NCBI RefSeq assembly: GCF_048595755.1
Contig: NZ_CP184360.1
Location: 682,001 to 746,000 of the forward strand
Origin: Luteococcus sp048595755
Lineage (GTDB): Bacteria; Actinomycetota; Actinomycetes; Propionibacteriales; Propionibacteriaceae
Length of the DNA: 64,000 nucleotides
Direction: 5' to 3'
The translations under genes were made by a program, and so were the position numbers. Numbering within the stretch: position 1 is the stretch's first letter; each line of letters opens with the position of its first letter. This document shows, one piece after another, positions 18,082 through 27,015 of the stretch. The notes beneath the pieces are model-generated. The model did no database searches. It saw only the letters and a list, made by a program, of their open reading frames with translations, and was not told where the DNA came from.

Positions 18082-18876
18082 ATGACCGCTCCCAGCGTCT
18101 TCACCCGGCCGGCACGGCCTGACAGGCCCAATGAGGATGCTGCCGCGACGGCACCGGGAATCGGGGTGGTCGTCGACGGTGCGGGTCTGCCCAAGGACCA
18201 GCGGCTGGGTTGTCATCACAGTGTCGACTGGTATGCCCAGCAACTGGCGACCACCTATCGCGACGCGCTGGCCCATCGCGAGGGCAGCATGCGGGAGGCG
18301 TTGGCCGAGAGCATCGAGAGCGTCGCCCGGAGCCACCCCGAATGTCGGCTGGAGGAGGGATCGCCCAGCGCCACCGTGGCCGCTTGGCGCATCGACGGTG
18401 ACCAGCTGGAGATCTTGGTGCTGTGTGATGCGTCGATCCTGCTCGTCTGGCATGACGGGCAGGTCACCGAACTGTGCGACGACCGGCTGGGAGCGCTGGC
18501 CGATGCAGCGGAGGCCGGGTTGACCGACCACGGCCAGATCATGAGGGCACGCAGGCAGTTGATGGAAGCCACCCGCAACCAGCCGGGCGGCTGGTGGTGC
18601 TGCCACCACGACCCGGCGGCCGCCGCCCAGGCGCTGGTGCAGCGCCATTCCCGCCACGAGTTGCGCGGCGTCATCGCGGCCAGTGATGGCGTCACCCGGC
18701 ACCACCAGCTCCTGGGTGGCGGGCTCGTCGAACTCGGCTGCTGGATTCTGGACGGGCGTGCTGACCTGGCACATGCCGCGGTGCGGGAGGCGGAAGGCCG
18801 TGCCGCGGAACAGCTGGCGGCCCGCGCCCAGAAGCCGCACGACGACTTCACCGTCGCCTGGCAGCCACTGCCCTGA
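18082..18876 (+). CDS. PP2C-like phosphatase domain protein
   Basis: The roughly 264-residue cytosolic protein resembles a divergent PP2C phosphatase. It has an N-terminal RPNEDAAATAPGIGVVVDGA (the usual NEDA and DG pairs), a middle SPSATVAAWRIDGDQLEILV, the strand LCDASILL, and later VIAASDGVTRHH and HDDFTVA. These give most of the metal-binding Asp positions (NED, VDG, SDG, DDFT). It may dephosphorylate a Ser/Thr protein, but no kinase lies nearby. The ATG at 18082 is preferred; an in-frame GTG 6 nt earlier is possible. GAGACT 6 nt upstream is a weak -10 for leaderless transcription. Confidence 0.75.
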   Translation: MTAPSVFTRPARPDRPNEDAAATAPGIGVVVDGAGLPKDQRLGCHHSVDWYAQQLATTYRDALAHREGSMREALAESIESVARSHPECRLEEGSPSATVAAWRIDGDQLEILVLCDASILLVWHDGQVTELCDDRLGALADAAEAGLTDHGQIMRARRQLMEATRNQPGGWWCCHHDPAAAAQALVQRHSRHELRGVIAASDGVTRHHQLLGGGLVELGCWILDGRADLAHAAVREAEGRAAEQLAARAQKPHDDFTVAWQPLP

Positions 18877-18916
18877 CCCGTCCCCGAGCGGGTGATTCGG
18901 GGTGGTGCCGCTTCCG

Positions 18917-19008
18917 ACTCCGCAAACCGACCACGCACGGCGGCACACAAGCCGGTGTCCCGCGCCGGCTGCTCGGAGGTGGTGGCCTGCGTGGTCGCTT
19001 TGCGGACT
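18917..19008. repeat. 92-bp inverted-arm repeat, copy B
   Basis: The left arm is ACTCCGCAAACCGACCACGC. The right arm reads GCGTGGTCGCTTTGCGGACT, complementary to it at 18 of 20 positions. It sits between the PP2C-like gene and the DUF2461 gene, just upstream of the latter's promoter. Confidence 0.85.
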
Positions 19009-19036
19009 CTGCCCCGCAGTCCCCTTGCGAGGTGCC

Positions 19037-19042
19037 TAGGGT
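19037..19042 (+). promoter_or_regulatory. -10 box of a leaderless promoter for the DUF2461 gene
   Basis: TAGGGT ends 6 nt before the ATG at 19049. No convincing -35 is visible. Confidence 0.5.
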
Positions 19043-19048
19043 TGGTCC

Positions 19049-19693
19049 ATGGCCTTCACCGGAATCCCGCTCGACGCCGTTGCCTTTTACCAAGAACTGG
19101 AAGTCAACAACAACCGTGAATGGTGGCTGGCGCACAAGTCCGACTACCAGCGGCTGGTGCGTGAACCGCTGGAGGCGCTGGCCGAGATGATCGGGCCCGC
19201 CTTCGGCGAGACGAAGGTCTACCGCCCCAATCGCGACGTGCGGTTCAGCCACGACAAGACCCCCTACAAGCGGCACCAGGGGCTCTATGCACGCAGCCAT
19301 GACCACGCTGGGTGGTACTTCCAGGTGGACGCCGACGGTTTCTTCCTGGCCGGGGGCAGCTACTTCTCCACCGGAGACCAGCTGGCCCGCTACCGCAGCG
19401 CCATCGCGAATGACGCCACCGGGATCCAGTTCGAAGCCCTCGTCAAGGAACTCACCGATGCCGGGTACGAACTGGTCGGGGATCGGTTGGCCACCAGGCC
19501 GCGCGGGGTCCCGGCCGATGCGCCACGGCTGGAGCTGCTGCGCTACAAGAGCATCTCTGCCCGACTCAACCTGGGACGTCCGGCCTGGATGGCCACGCCC
19601 GAGGCCGCCGAATACATCAACGACGGCTGGGACGAGCTGCGCGAGATGATCGGCTGGCTCACCGAGTACGTCGGCAACGCCGAGCGACGCTGA
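19049..19693 (+). CDS. DUF2461 (TIGR02453) family protein
   Basis: The 214-residue protein has the hallmarks of DUF2461: NNNREWWLAHKSDYQRLV near residue 19, YRPNRDVRFSHDKTPYKRHQ (about 57-76) and YFQVDADGFFLAGGSYF. Length matches the family. The function of this widespread cytosolic family is unknown. The gene is monocistronic by its own leaderless-type promoter and is convergent with the following MFS gene (2 bp apart). Confidence 0.93.
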   Translation: MAFTGIPLDAVAFYQELEVNNNREWWLAHKSDYQRLVREPLEALAEMIGPAFGETKVYRPNRDVRFSHDKTPYKRHQGLYARSHDHAGWYFQVDADGFFLAGGSYFSTGDQLARYRSAIANDATGIQFEALVKELTDAGYELVGDRLATRPRGVPADAPRLELLRYKSISARLNLGRPAWMATPEAAEYINDGWDELREMIGWLTEYVGNAERR

Positions 19694-19695
19694 CC

Positions 19696-20949
19696 TCAGC
19701 CCCGCGAGGATCGCCACAGCGGCAGGTGGATCCGCATCCCCCCGGCCGCCAGGACTGCCGCGGCGGCAGTCGCCAACAAGGGCCAAAAACCATGGTGCAG
19801 CGTCTCGGCCAACCGCCCGGCCACCGCCGCACCAAGACTCACGCCCAGCGTGATGCAGGTGGCCAGCACGGTCATCATCGTCGCCATCCGGTGGCGCGGG
19901 GCGATCGCCTCCATCCAGGTGAACGAGCTCACCAGGATGAATCCGGCCCCCAGCCCCAGCACGACGCCCCAGAGGCCGGCCATCGGCGCCGAGGGAAGCG
20001 TCATCATGCCCGCCGCGCCGGTGCCGACGAGCACGGCGCCCAGCAGCACCCGCCAGGGCAGGGCGAAACGGTAGGAGAAGCGGCCCACCAACAGGCTGGC
20101 CACGCCGCTGCCGATCCCGACGCAGCCGTAGACCAGCCCCGTGATGCCGGGAGTGCCACGGGAGTCGAAGACCGCGGTCAGGGCGGTCTGCGTCGAACCG
20201 AACAGGGTGCCGACGCCCAGGCAACCCAGCATCGGCCACAGCATGGGCAGGCTGCCCACCGATCCGGTGCGTCCGCCCAAGGTCGTCGTCGACGGGTCAT
20301 CACCTGCCCACTCCTTGCGGCGGAAGGCCAGATGACCGATGAACAATCCCTGCAGGGCAAGCGTGAAGACCCAGATGGCCGATGCCGCACCGAGCGGACC
20401 GAAGACACTGACCAGGGCGCCCGCCAGGACCGGGCCCACGACGAAGCCCGTCTCGTCGACCGCCCCCTCATAACCGAGTGCGCGCTGCACCAGGTGAGGC
20501 GACTTGTGCCTCACCGCCAGTCGTGACCAGTGGCTGCGCGCCACGGGACCGATCTGGGGATTGGCCGCACCCACCAGAGCGGCGCAGGCCAGCAGCAGGG
20601 CCAACGGCGCTTCGCGCAGCAGCAACGCCACGACGGCCAGCTGGCCGACCAGTGAGACCACCGTGGCCCCCGCCACGACGGGCAGTGGGCCGAAACGATC
20701 AACCAGGCGACCCACGGCAGGACCGCCCAGGGCGCTGCCCAGCCCCACGGCGGCGACGGCGAGCCCTCCGGCTGCCAACCCATAACCGCTCTGGCTCAGC
20801 ACCAGCAGGTAGCCCAACTGCACCATGGAGCTGGGCAGTCGGCCCAGGAATGAGGTGATGAGGAAGGACCAGCCGGCAGCGGCTGGCAGGCTCGGCTCGA
20901 GGCCTCGGGGGTTGCCGGGCGTCAACGGGCCGGGTGAAGGGGGTGTCAT
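19696..20949 (-). CDS. MFS transporter
   Basis: The roughly 417-residue protein has 12 hydrophobic segments, with the loop motif GPAVGRLVDRFGPLPVVAG between TM2 and TM3 (MFS motif A: GxxxDRxGxxxV) and a long cytoplasmic loop (RKEWAGDDPSTTTLGGRTGS) between the halves. The substrate is unknown; it resembles drug or metabolite exporters. The ATG at 20949 follows GGAG by 6 nt; an in-frame ATG 18 nt upstream lacks this support. It is intact, unlike the MFS pseudogene at 3.2-4.3 kb. Confidence 0.88.
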   Translation of the reverse strand: MTPPSPGPLTPGNPRGLEPSLPAAAGWSFLITSFLGRLPSSMVQLGYLLVLSQSGYGLAAGGLAVAAVGLGSALGGPAVGRLVDRFGPLPVVAGATVVSLVGQLAVVALLLREAPLALLLACAALVGAANPQIGPVARSHWSRLAVRHKSPHLVQRALGYEGAVDETGFVVGPVLAGALVSVFGPLGAASAIWVFTLALQGLFIGHLAFRRKEWAGDDPSTTTLGGRTGSVGSLPMLWPMLGCLGVGTLFGSTQTALTAVFDSRGTPGITGLVYGCVGIGSGVASLLVGRFSYRFALPWRVLLGAVLVGTGAAGMMTLPSAPMAGLWGVVLGLGAGFILVSSFTWMEAIAPRHRMATMMTVLATCITLGVSLGAAVAGRLAETLHHGFWPLLATAAAAVLAAGGMRIHLPLWRSSRG

Positions 20950-21069
20950 GAATTCTCCAGGATCCATCCAGTGCCGACGCGGCCCGGCCTCTCACGCGTC
21001 GACGAACTTCCCTCTGCCCCCAAGACTATGCCGCCGGTCGGAGCAGGACGAGCCCGGGTCAGCAGCCCC

Positions 21070-21396
21070 TCAGACGGCGGGGGTGCTGACCAGCTTCAGG
21101 CCAGCCACACAACCGACGATGCCCAGCACCAGCAGGATCTTCACCAGGCTCACCGCCTCGTTGCCACTGGCCATCGAGTAGGCCAGCGTCGCCAAGGCGC
21201 CAATGCCCACCCACACCGCATAGGCAGTGCCAACCGGGATCTCCCGCATGCCGTAGGCCAGTCCCGTCATCGAGAGCACCATTCCCACCAGGAAGACCAC
21301 GATGGGCAGGGGCCGGTTCAGACCGTCGATCCGGTCCAGGGCCGTCGCCCAGACGGCCTCGAACAGGGCGGAGATGACGAGAACGATCCATGCCAT
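21070..21396 (-). CDS. SMR family exporter, SugE/Gdx type
   Basis: The 108-residue protein has four TM helices of the small multidrug resistance family. The essential membrane Glu is visible in TM1 (ISALFEAVWA), followed by the family motif VGTAYAVWVGIGALATL in TM3. The sequence is closest to the SugE/Gdx branch, whose studied members export guanidinium. No guanidine riboswitch is visible upstream. The start codon has no Shine-Dalgarno; a GACGAT 6 nt upstream could be a weak leaderless -10. It lies 38 bp downstream of the LssY-domain gene on the same strand. Confidence 0.85.
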   Translation of the reverse strand: MAWIVLVISALFEAVWATALDRIDGLNRPLPIVVFLVGMVLSMTGLAYGMREIPVGTAYAVWVGIGALATLAYSMASGNEAVSLVKILLVLGIVGCVAGLKLVSTPAV

Positions 21397-21433
21397 GCAG
21401 TCATCGTCGCATGGCGAACCCAACCAGCAGCAG

Positions 21434-22798
21434 TCACTGGCGCGTGACCCGGGCATGGCGCCACTGGCCGTCGGGCAAGGTGACCTCCGGTTCGCGACGT
21501 CCGCGCGAGACCCAGGTGCGCACCGGCGTGGCACTGACCGCCAGCACCGTCAGCACCGAGAGTCCGGCGGCCAGCAAGTTGCCCAGCCCGGACGCGGCGT
21601 CCGCCGAGACCGCCATCAGCTGCAGCAGGGCATCGGCGGTGGCCACCGACATCAAGGCCACCCATGCCAGGCGCTTGCGCGCGATGATGAACCACCACAG
21701 GATGACGGCCGCCACGGCGGCCAGGGCGCTGAAACGAAGGTCGAGGGCGTTGCCGAGCACCCGTTCCGCCGCCTCGCGCAGCCCGACGAAGCCCAGAGCC
21801 ACCCCCGCCACCAGGGCGCGCAGGGCCACCAGGACACCGGCGATCACCAGCGGGGTGGGCGGGATGCCGTGCTGGGTGAAACCGGGGTAGCGGTAGGGAC
21901 GAGCCCCGACGCGTTCCTTGCCCACCCGCATCAGCGCTCCCGTGACGTCCAGCACCGGCATGTCACCGTCGGTGCGCACCCGGTCGCCACCACCGTTTCG
22001 ATGGTGATAGGCAGTGGAGAAGTCCTTGATGACGTGCACTGATGTCTCGGGATCCGCGAAGCGCACCGTGTCGATCAGGTAGTCGCGTTCGATGTCGATA
22101 TTCTCGTCGATCTTGTGGGTGATCTGCCAGGTGAACATCGAGAAGCCCACCGCACGGTCATAGGTGGCTGCGGCCAGCCACTGGGCCTTGTGACCGCCCG
22201 GCAGCACCCATCCGCGGGGCACCCTCCAGAACCGGACGTGGTGGCGCTGCGACAGGTTGCCGTCCACCTCCTGCTGGTAGGCGAAGTCCTGCAGGCGCCC
22301 GAACAGGTACAGCCCGGACACCGGGGCCTTCGGATATGACCGGCGGGTGAGCCAGCAGACGATGGTGGTCCAGGCGGTACGCACCGACAGGTCGTCGGCG
22401 CGATGCCAGCCGGCTGCCCGCATGGCCGCGTGCACGTCGTGCTCGTTGCCGTCCAGGGCCAGGTTGATCGGGTCGCCCAGCAGCCCGTCGGCGGTGCGGG
22501 TACGCCCGATGTAGTAGTCGGGCAGGTAGAGCAGGGTCATCAGCTGGTGCACCCGCGGCAGCGCCAGATAGGCGGTGACGCCCCAGAACAGCAGCAGGTG
22601 CAAGAGCCGGACGCGATGCCCGGTGAAGCCTGTGGTGAGCAGGATCGCCGCCAGCCAGAAGGCCAATGCCAGGGCTGCCACCACGAAGGCGGCGGAGAGC
22701 AGTTCGAAGAGCTTGAACGACCCGCGTGCCGAGACCTTGCCCGGAGGGTGCCGGTACTCGGGCTGCCTTGCGGGCACCGGGTATCGCGGCGAGTTCAT
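21434..22798 (-). CDS. LssY C-terminal domain membrane protein
   Basis: The 454-residue protein has about two N-terminal TM segments (residues 30-85), a soluble LssY_C-type domain (YLFGRLQDFAYQQEVDGN, HHVRFWR, then HKIDENIDIERDYLIDTV), and several C-terminal TM segments. In Legionella, LssY-like domains occur with type I secretion genes and PAP2 phosphatases, but the role of the domain is unknown. A CAGACT 6 nt before the ATG could be a leaderless -10. It may be co-transcribed with the SMR gene downstream. Confidence 0.8.
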   Translation of the reverse strand: MNSPRYPVPARQPEYRHPPGKVSARGSFKLFELLSAAFVVAALALAFWLAAILLTTGFTGHRVRLLHLLLFWGVTAYLALPRVHQLMTLLYLPDYYIGRTRTADGLLGDPINLALDGNEHDVHAAMRAAGWHRADDLSVRTAWTTIVCWLTRRSYPKAPVSGLYLFGRLQDFAYQQEVDGNLSQRHHVRFWRVPRGWVLPGGHKAQWLAAATYDRAVGFSMFTWQITHKIDENIDIERDYLIDTVRFADPETSVHVIKDFSTAYHHRNGGGDRVRTDGDMPVLDVTGALMRVGKERVGARPYRYPGFTQHGIPPTPLVIAGVLVALRALVAGVALGFVGLREAAERVLGNALDLRFSALAAVAAVILWWFIIARKRLAWVALMSVATADALLQLMAVSADAASGLGNLLAAGLSVLTVLAVSATPVRTWVSRGRREPEVTLPDGQWRHARVTRQ

Positions 22799-22839
22799 GG
22801 TTCCAGTCTGCCGCACCTGCACACAGGACCCGTCGTCGA

Positions 22840-22931
22840 ACTCCGCAGACCGATCACGCCCGGTGCGATCTCGGATGACGCCACGCCTGCCGCCATGGCC
22901 TTGCTGGCAAGGAATGGGCGCTTTGCGGAGT
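22840..22931. repeat. 92-bp inverted-arm repeat, copy C
   Basis: It begins ACTCCGCAGACCGATCACGC and ends GCGCTTTGCGGAGT. It lies between the LssY gene start and the terminator of the opuA operon. Confidence 0.8.
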
Positions 22932-22946
22932 ATGGCCGCGCAGACA

Positions 22947-22979
22947 CGAGGCCGGCCCCCTCTCGGAAGACCGGCCTCG
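22947..22979 (-). terminator. Terminator-like hairpin after the opuA operon
   Basis: CGAGGCCGG (22947-22955) and CCGGCCTCG (22971-22979) form a perfect 9-bp stem with a 15-nt loop, 28 bp past the end of the betaine permease gene. The following T-run is poor. Confidence 0.55.
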
Positions 22980-23006
22980 CCCCTGATGGGGATCCGTGGT
23001 GGCAAA

Positions 23007-24782
23007 TCAGCCCTCGACGGGTGGCAGCACGTCGGGATTGCGTTCCAGCCACGCCTCGACGGCCTCCTCTTCCTGCCCCTCACCGAACTCGTTCACCACG
23101 GTGTTCTCCAGGTCGCCGTACTGGTCATCGGTGAGCTTCACCTTGCCCAGGTACTCGGCGGCCTCGGGGAATTCCTCGGCGAATCCCTTGTTGCCGAGGA
23201 TGTTCATGCCCTCGCCGTCGCCGAAGGACTTCTTGGGATCCTTTAGCTCCTTCACGGGGAACTTCGTCTTGGCCCAGTACGGCTTCCACAGGGTGACGAC
23301 GATGTCGTCCTTCTTCTTCATCGCCGCCTGCAGCTCCGACAGCATCGCCGTGGTCGACGAGGTGACCAGCTCGTACTCCTGCAAGCCGTAGTCAGGGATC
23401 ACCTTGGTCTGGGCGGTCTTGGTGAGACCGGCGCCGGGTTCGATCCCGACGATGCGCCCGTCGAACTGCCCCGACTTGCCCTTGAGGTCCTCGATCGAGT
23501 CGATGGAGCTGTACTCGGGCACCGCAAGCATGTTCATGGCGCTGTCGTTGAAGGTGCCAAGCATCTCCACGTCGTCGCGGAACTTGTCCATGTACGGCTT
23601 GTGCGTGATGTCGGTCCAGGCCGAGGGGTTGATGTTGATGTCACCAGCGGCCAGTCCCGCATACATCGGGGCGGGCTCGCTCAGCACCTGGTATTCCACG
23701 TCGTAGCCCAGGGCCTCCAGCCGGTTGCCCCACAGGTAGGCGGAGCTGCGGATGTCGGTCCAGGCGGGGATGTTGCCGATCACGATGGTGCCCTTACTGC
23801 CGCCCCCCAGCTTCTTGGGATCGACCAGGGAGAAGCTCACCACGAGGGCCAGCACCAGCGCCGCGACGGCCGCCAGCAGCGCGTGGCGTCGGCGCGGGGC
23901 CATCCCGGAGCGTCGCAACCGGGCCATCAGGGAACCCCGGTACTCCCCGGGGCGGCCCAGGGAGTCGGTGAGTCGGTCCAGGTAGATGGCCAGGAAGACC
24001 ACGGCCAGTCCCGCCTCCACGCCCTGCGCGGTGTTGAGCGAGGCGATCGAGGCGGTCACGTCCTTGCCGAGGCCGTCGGCGCCCACCATGCCGGCGATCA
24101 CCGCCATCGACAGCGCGAGCATGATCACCTGGTTGACGCCGGCCATGATCGTCGGGACGGCCAGCGGAAGCTGGATGCCACGCAGGATCTGGCCCGGGGT
24201 GGCGCCGAAGGAGTGCCCTGCCTCCACCGTCTCGGCGTCGACATTGCGGATGCCGAGCTCGGTCATGCGCACCCCCGGCGGCAGGGCGAAGATCAACGTC
24301 GAGAGCACGCCGGGCACCACACCGATTCCGAAGAAGGTGATGGCGGGGATCAGGTACACGAAGGCCGGCATCGTCTGCATCAGGTCGAGCGCCGGTTTGA
24401 CGAAGGCGCTCACGTGGTCATTGCGGGCCGCGGCGATTCCCAGCGGCACGGCGATGAGCACCGCGAACAGGGTGGCCATCAGCACCAGGGACAGGGTCTG
24501 CATCGAGGCAGACCACAAGCCCATCGACCAGATCAGCCCGAAGGCCAACAAGGTGCCCAGGGCGAGCCGCCAGCTACGGACGAGCCAGGCCAGCAGGGCG
24601 AAGATGACGATCATCACCGGCTCGGGCACGGCCACCAGCACGTCGGTCAGACCACCAACCAGCCACGAGACGGCAGCGGTGATGGCGTCGAAGAAGCCGC
24701 TCCAGTTGGCGGTCATCCAGTCGATGCCGCGCTCCACGACGCGACCGACCGGCACCTTGGGAATGTCGATCTCCTGGATCAT
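23007..24782 (-). CDS. opuABC: Glycine betaine ABC transporter, fused permease and substrate-binding protein
   Basis: The 591-residue protein joins a ProW/OpuAB permease (about residues 1-300) to an OpuAC substrate-binding domain (about 310-591). The permease shows the coupling motif EAGHSFGATPGQILRGIQLP and the conserved AIAGMVGADGLGKDV. The binding domain begins GTIVIGNIPAWTDIRSSAYL after a further TM segment, so it is tethered to the outer face of the membrane. Binding-pocket aromatic residues (NPSAWTD and VTLWKPYW) suit quaternary ammonium ligands. It imports glycine betaine or proline betaine with the ATPase encoded directly upstream, which overlaps it by 4 bp. The symbol follows the fused architecture and is tentative. 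Confidence 0.93.
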   Translation of the reverse strand: MIQEIDIPKVPVGRVVERGIDWMTANWSGFFDAITAAVSWLVGGLTDVLVAVPEPVMIVIFALLAWLVRSWRLALGTLLAFGLIWSMGLWSASMQTLSLVLMATLFAVLIAVPLGIAAARNDHVSAFVKPALDLMQTMPAFVYLIPAITFFGIGVVPGVLSTLIFALPPGVRMTELGIRNVDAETVEAGHSFGATPGQILRGIQLPLAVPTIMAGVNQVIMLALSMAVIAGMVGADGLGKDVTASIASLNTAQGVEAGLAVVFLAIYLDRLTDSLGRPGEYRGSLMARLRRSGMAPRRRHALLAAVAALVLALVVSFSLVDPKKLGGGSKGTIVIGNIPAWTDIRSSAYLWGNRLEALGYDVEYQVLSEPAPMYAGLAAGDININPSAWTDITHKPYMDKFRDDVEMLGTFNDSAMNMLAVPEYSSIDSIEDLKGKSGQFDGRIVGIEPGAGLTKTAQTKVIPDYGLQEYELVTSSTTAMLSELQAAMKKKDDIVVTLWKPYWAKTKFPVKELKDPKKSFGDGEGMNILGNKGFAEEFPEAAEYLGKVKLTDDQYGDLENTVVNEFGEGQEEEAVEAWLERNPDVLPPVEG

Positions 24783-26053
24783 GCTCGGGCACCTCCCTCT
24801 CGTGCAACCGCGGTGGCGCCATGGCCCGGTTCGTCGGCCTGCGTGGTCACCGTCTGGACCTCGGTGGTGGTTTCGTTCTGCGACTCACCGACGGCGGTGA
24901 GCAGCGTCACGCGTGGGATCACGCCGGTGAAGCGGCCCTGGTCGTCGACGACGATCAGAGGCGACAGGTGCTTGGCCGAGTGTTCGAAGAGCTCGGCGAT
25001 CGGGGTGTCGTGCGGGACGACGGGCATCTCGTGCTCACGAGACCAGGGCAGCTGGGTCTCCCCCTGCCGCACGGCGCGGGCCACGTCGTCCTCCCACAGG
25101 ACCCCTGCCGGGGTTCGGTCACGGCGCAGGACCAGCAGCCACTGGTTCTGCATCTCGCGCAGCAGCTTGTGCGCCGCCTTGGGCCCCTGCTCGGCGCCCA
25201 ACACCGCCGGTGGATGTTCGGCGATGTGGGCGGCGGTCAGCACCTTGGTGCGGTCCACGTCCTGGATGAAGGTGGAGACGTAGTCATTGGCAGGGTTGTT
25301 GAGGATCTGCTCGGCCGTGCCGATCTGTTCGATCCGCCCGTCGCGCATCATGGCGATCCGGTCACCCAGGCGCATCGCCTCGTTGAGGTCGTGGGTGATG
25401 AAAAGAATGGTCTTGTCGAGCTTCTGCTGCAGTTCCACCAGCTGGTCCTGCATGTCACGACGAATGAGGGGATCCAGGGCGCTGAAGGCCTCGTCCATCA
25501 GCAGGATGTCGGTGCCGGCAGCCAGTGCACGGGCCAGCCCGACCCGCTGCTGCATGCCGCCGGAGAGCTCACCAGGGTAGGAGCCTCCCCAGCCGCCAAG
25601 CCCCACGAGCCCCAGGGCCCGCTCGGCCTTCTCCTCACGCTCGGAGCGATTCACGCCCTGTACCTTCAAACCGTAGGCAGCATTTTCACCCACTGTGCGA
25701 TGCGGCAACAGTGCGAAGTGCTGGAAGACCATCGAGACCTTTTCACGACGCACCCTGCGCAGGCCAGAATCGGAGAGCTTGGCAAGATTCTCCCCATGGA
25801 TTTCCAGATCGCCCGCGGTGGTCTCCCACAGGCCATTCACCATGCGGATCAAGGTGGATTTCCCGGATCCGGAAAGGCCCATGACGACGAAGATCTCGCC
25901 GGGGTCCACGGTGAAGCTGGCGTCGATGACGGCAGCAGTCAATCCCTCTTTGCGCAGGTCACCGCGGGTGGCGCCCGATCTGAGCGCCTCCACTCCTCGC
26001 TGGGGTCGCTTGCCGAACACCTTGTACAGACCGTCCGCCACGATTGCGGGCAC
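24779..26053 (-). CDS. opuAA: Glycine betaine ABC transporter ATP-binding protein
   Basis: The 424-residue ATPase has Walker A GLSGSGKST, the Q-loop region SMVFQHFALLPHRTV, the signature LSGGMQQRVGLARALA and Walker B ILLMDEAFSALD. A C-terminal pair of CBS domains follows (about residues 275-400, ending VVDDQGRFTGVIPRVTLL). CBS pairs in OpuA sense ionic strength. The GTG start at 26053 has GAGGAG 4 nt upstream and removes an unlikely 41-residue hydrophobic N-terminus. It is the first gene of a two-gene operon. The upstream 285 bp are AT-rich and may hold osmotic control sites. Confidence 0.94.
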   Translation of the reverse strand: MPAIVADGLYKVFGKRPQRGVEALRSGATRGDLRKEGLTAAVIDASFTVDPGEIFVVMGLSGSGKSTLIRMVNGLWETTAGDLEIHGENLAKLSDSGLRRVRREKVSMVFQHFALLPHRTVGENAAYGLKVQGVNRSEREEKAERALGLVGLGGWGGSYPGELSGGMQQRVGLARALAAGTDILLMDEAFSALDPLIRRDMQDQLVELQQKLDKTILFITHDLNEAMRLGDRIAMMRDGRIEQIGTAEQILNNPANDYVSTFIQDVDRTKVLTAAHIAEHPPAVLGAEQGPKAAHKLLREMQNQWLLVLRRDRTPAGVLWEDDVARAVRQGETQLPWSREHEMPVVPHDTPIAELFEHSAKHLSPLIVVDDQGRFTGVIPRVTLLTAVGESQNETTTEVQTVTTQADEPGHGATAVAREGGARA

Positions 26054-26325
26054 GATTCTCCTCAGATCAGTTCGGAGCCCACCCGTCAGCGTTTTGGCAC
26101 AGCAACACCCAAGGCACCACCAGACGGACCCACACAGAAACGCTGGCAAGATAACAAGATATGCATCGAGCCTCAAATATCATTTCTCCGGGCTCGCGAA
26201 TACCAAATTGATGGTCCTGAATCCAGCTGATCTGGCAAAACCTGAAGATCGATTTGATATCAAGAACGCAACATTATTCGCATATTCCTTGACATGGCCC
26301 GATCTGACCACCTGGACGGTTGCCT

Positions 26326-26331
26326 TACGAT
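26326..26331 (+). promoter_or_regulatory. -10 box of a leaderless promoter for the HAD hydrolase at 26338
   Basis: TACGAT ends 6 nt before the GTG at 26338. CTGACC at 26304-26309 is a possible -35 with a 16-bp spacer. Confidence 0.5.
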
Positions 26332-26337
26332 GCACGG

Positions 26338-27015
26338 GTGAGCACCTGCGCCCCCACCGTCGCCGCCGTCATCTGGGACTGGAATGGCACCCTGCTGGAC
26401 GATCTGGGTCTGTGCCTGGCGAGCATCAATGTTGCGCTGCGCGAGGCCGGGTTGCCCGAGGTCAGCGGCCCGCAGGCCTACCGAGAGGCCTTCGGTTGGC
26501 CGATCCGCGAGTACTACAGGCGGCTCGGCTTCGTCGGAGATGATGAATTTCGACGCGGGGCAAGCAGGTATGTGGAGCTCTTCGACGCGGGGGTGGCGCA
26601 CGTCGGGCTGCACGATGGCGCACGCGAGGCGCTGACCGCGATCGAGGGGCTGGGTCTACGCCAGGTGCTGATCTCGGCCACGCGTCAGGAGCGACTCGGC
26701 CCGCAGGTCGACGGACACGGGCTCACATCATGCTTCGAGGCGGTGCTGGACACCGACGAGGCGCTCGATCCGTCCAAGCAGGGCATCGTCGCACGTTGGT
26801 TGGAGGCCTCGGAGCTTCCCGCAAGCCAGGTCCTGATGGTCGGCGACACCAATCACGATGAGGAGATCGCCGCCGAGCTGGGCTGCCCCTTCGTCCGCTT
26901 CACCAGCGGGAACCAGGCGCCGTCCGCGGCCAGCACGGCACCGCGGATCGGCCACCTGTCACAACTGGCGGAGCTGGTGGGTCAGTGGGCCAGCACCTCG
27001 TCGACCGGCGTCTGA
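26338..27015 (+). CDS. HAD family hydrolase (phosphoglycolate phosphatase-like)
   Basis: The 225-residue enzyme has an intact HAD catalytic set: motif I WDWNGTLLDD, motif II LISATRQ, the motif III lysine in DPSKQGI, and motif IV MVGDTNHDEEIAAELG. A helical cap lies between motifs I and II as in subfamily IA. It probably dephosphorylates a small phosphate ester. The GTG at 26338 is chosen because a TACGAT box lies 6 nt before it. The 3' end overlaps the convergent NAD(P)-binding gene by 34 bp. Confidence 0.85.
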   Translation: MSTCAPTVAAVIWDWNGTLLDDLGLCLASINVALREAGLPEVSGPQAYREAFGWPIREYYRRLGFVGDDEFRRGASRYVELFDAGVAHVGLHDGAREALTAIEGLGLRQVLISATRQERLGPQVDGHGLTSCFEAVLDTDEALDPSKQGIVARWLEASELPASQVLMVGDTNHDEEIAAELGCPFVRFTSGNQAPSAASTAPRIGHLSQLAELVGQWASTSSTGV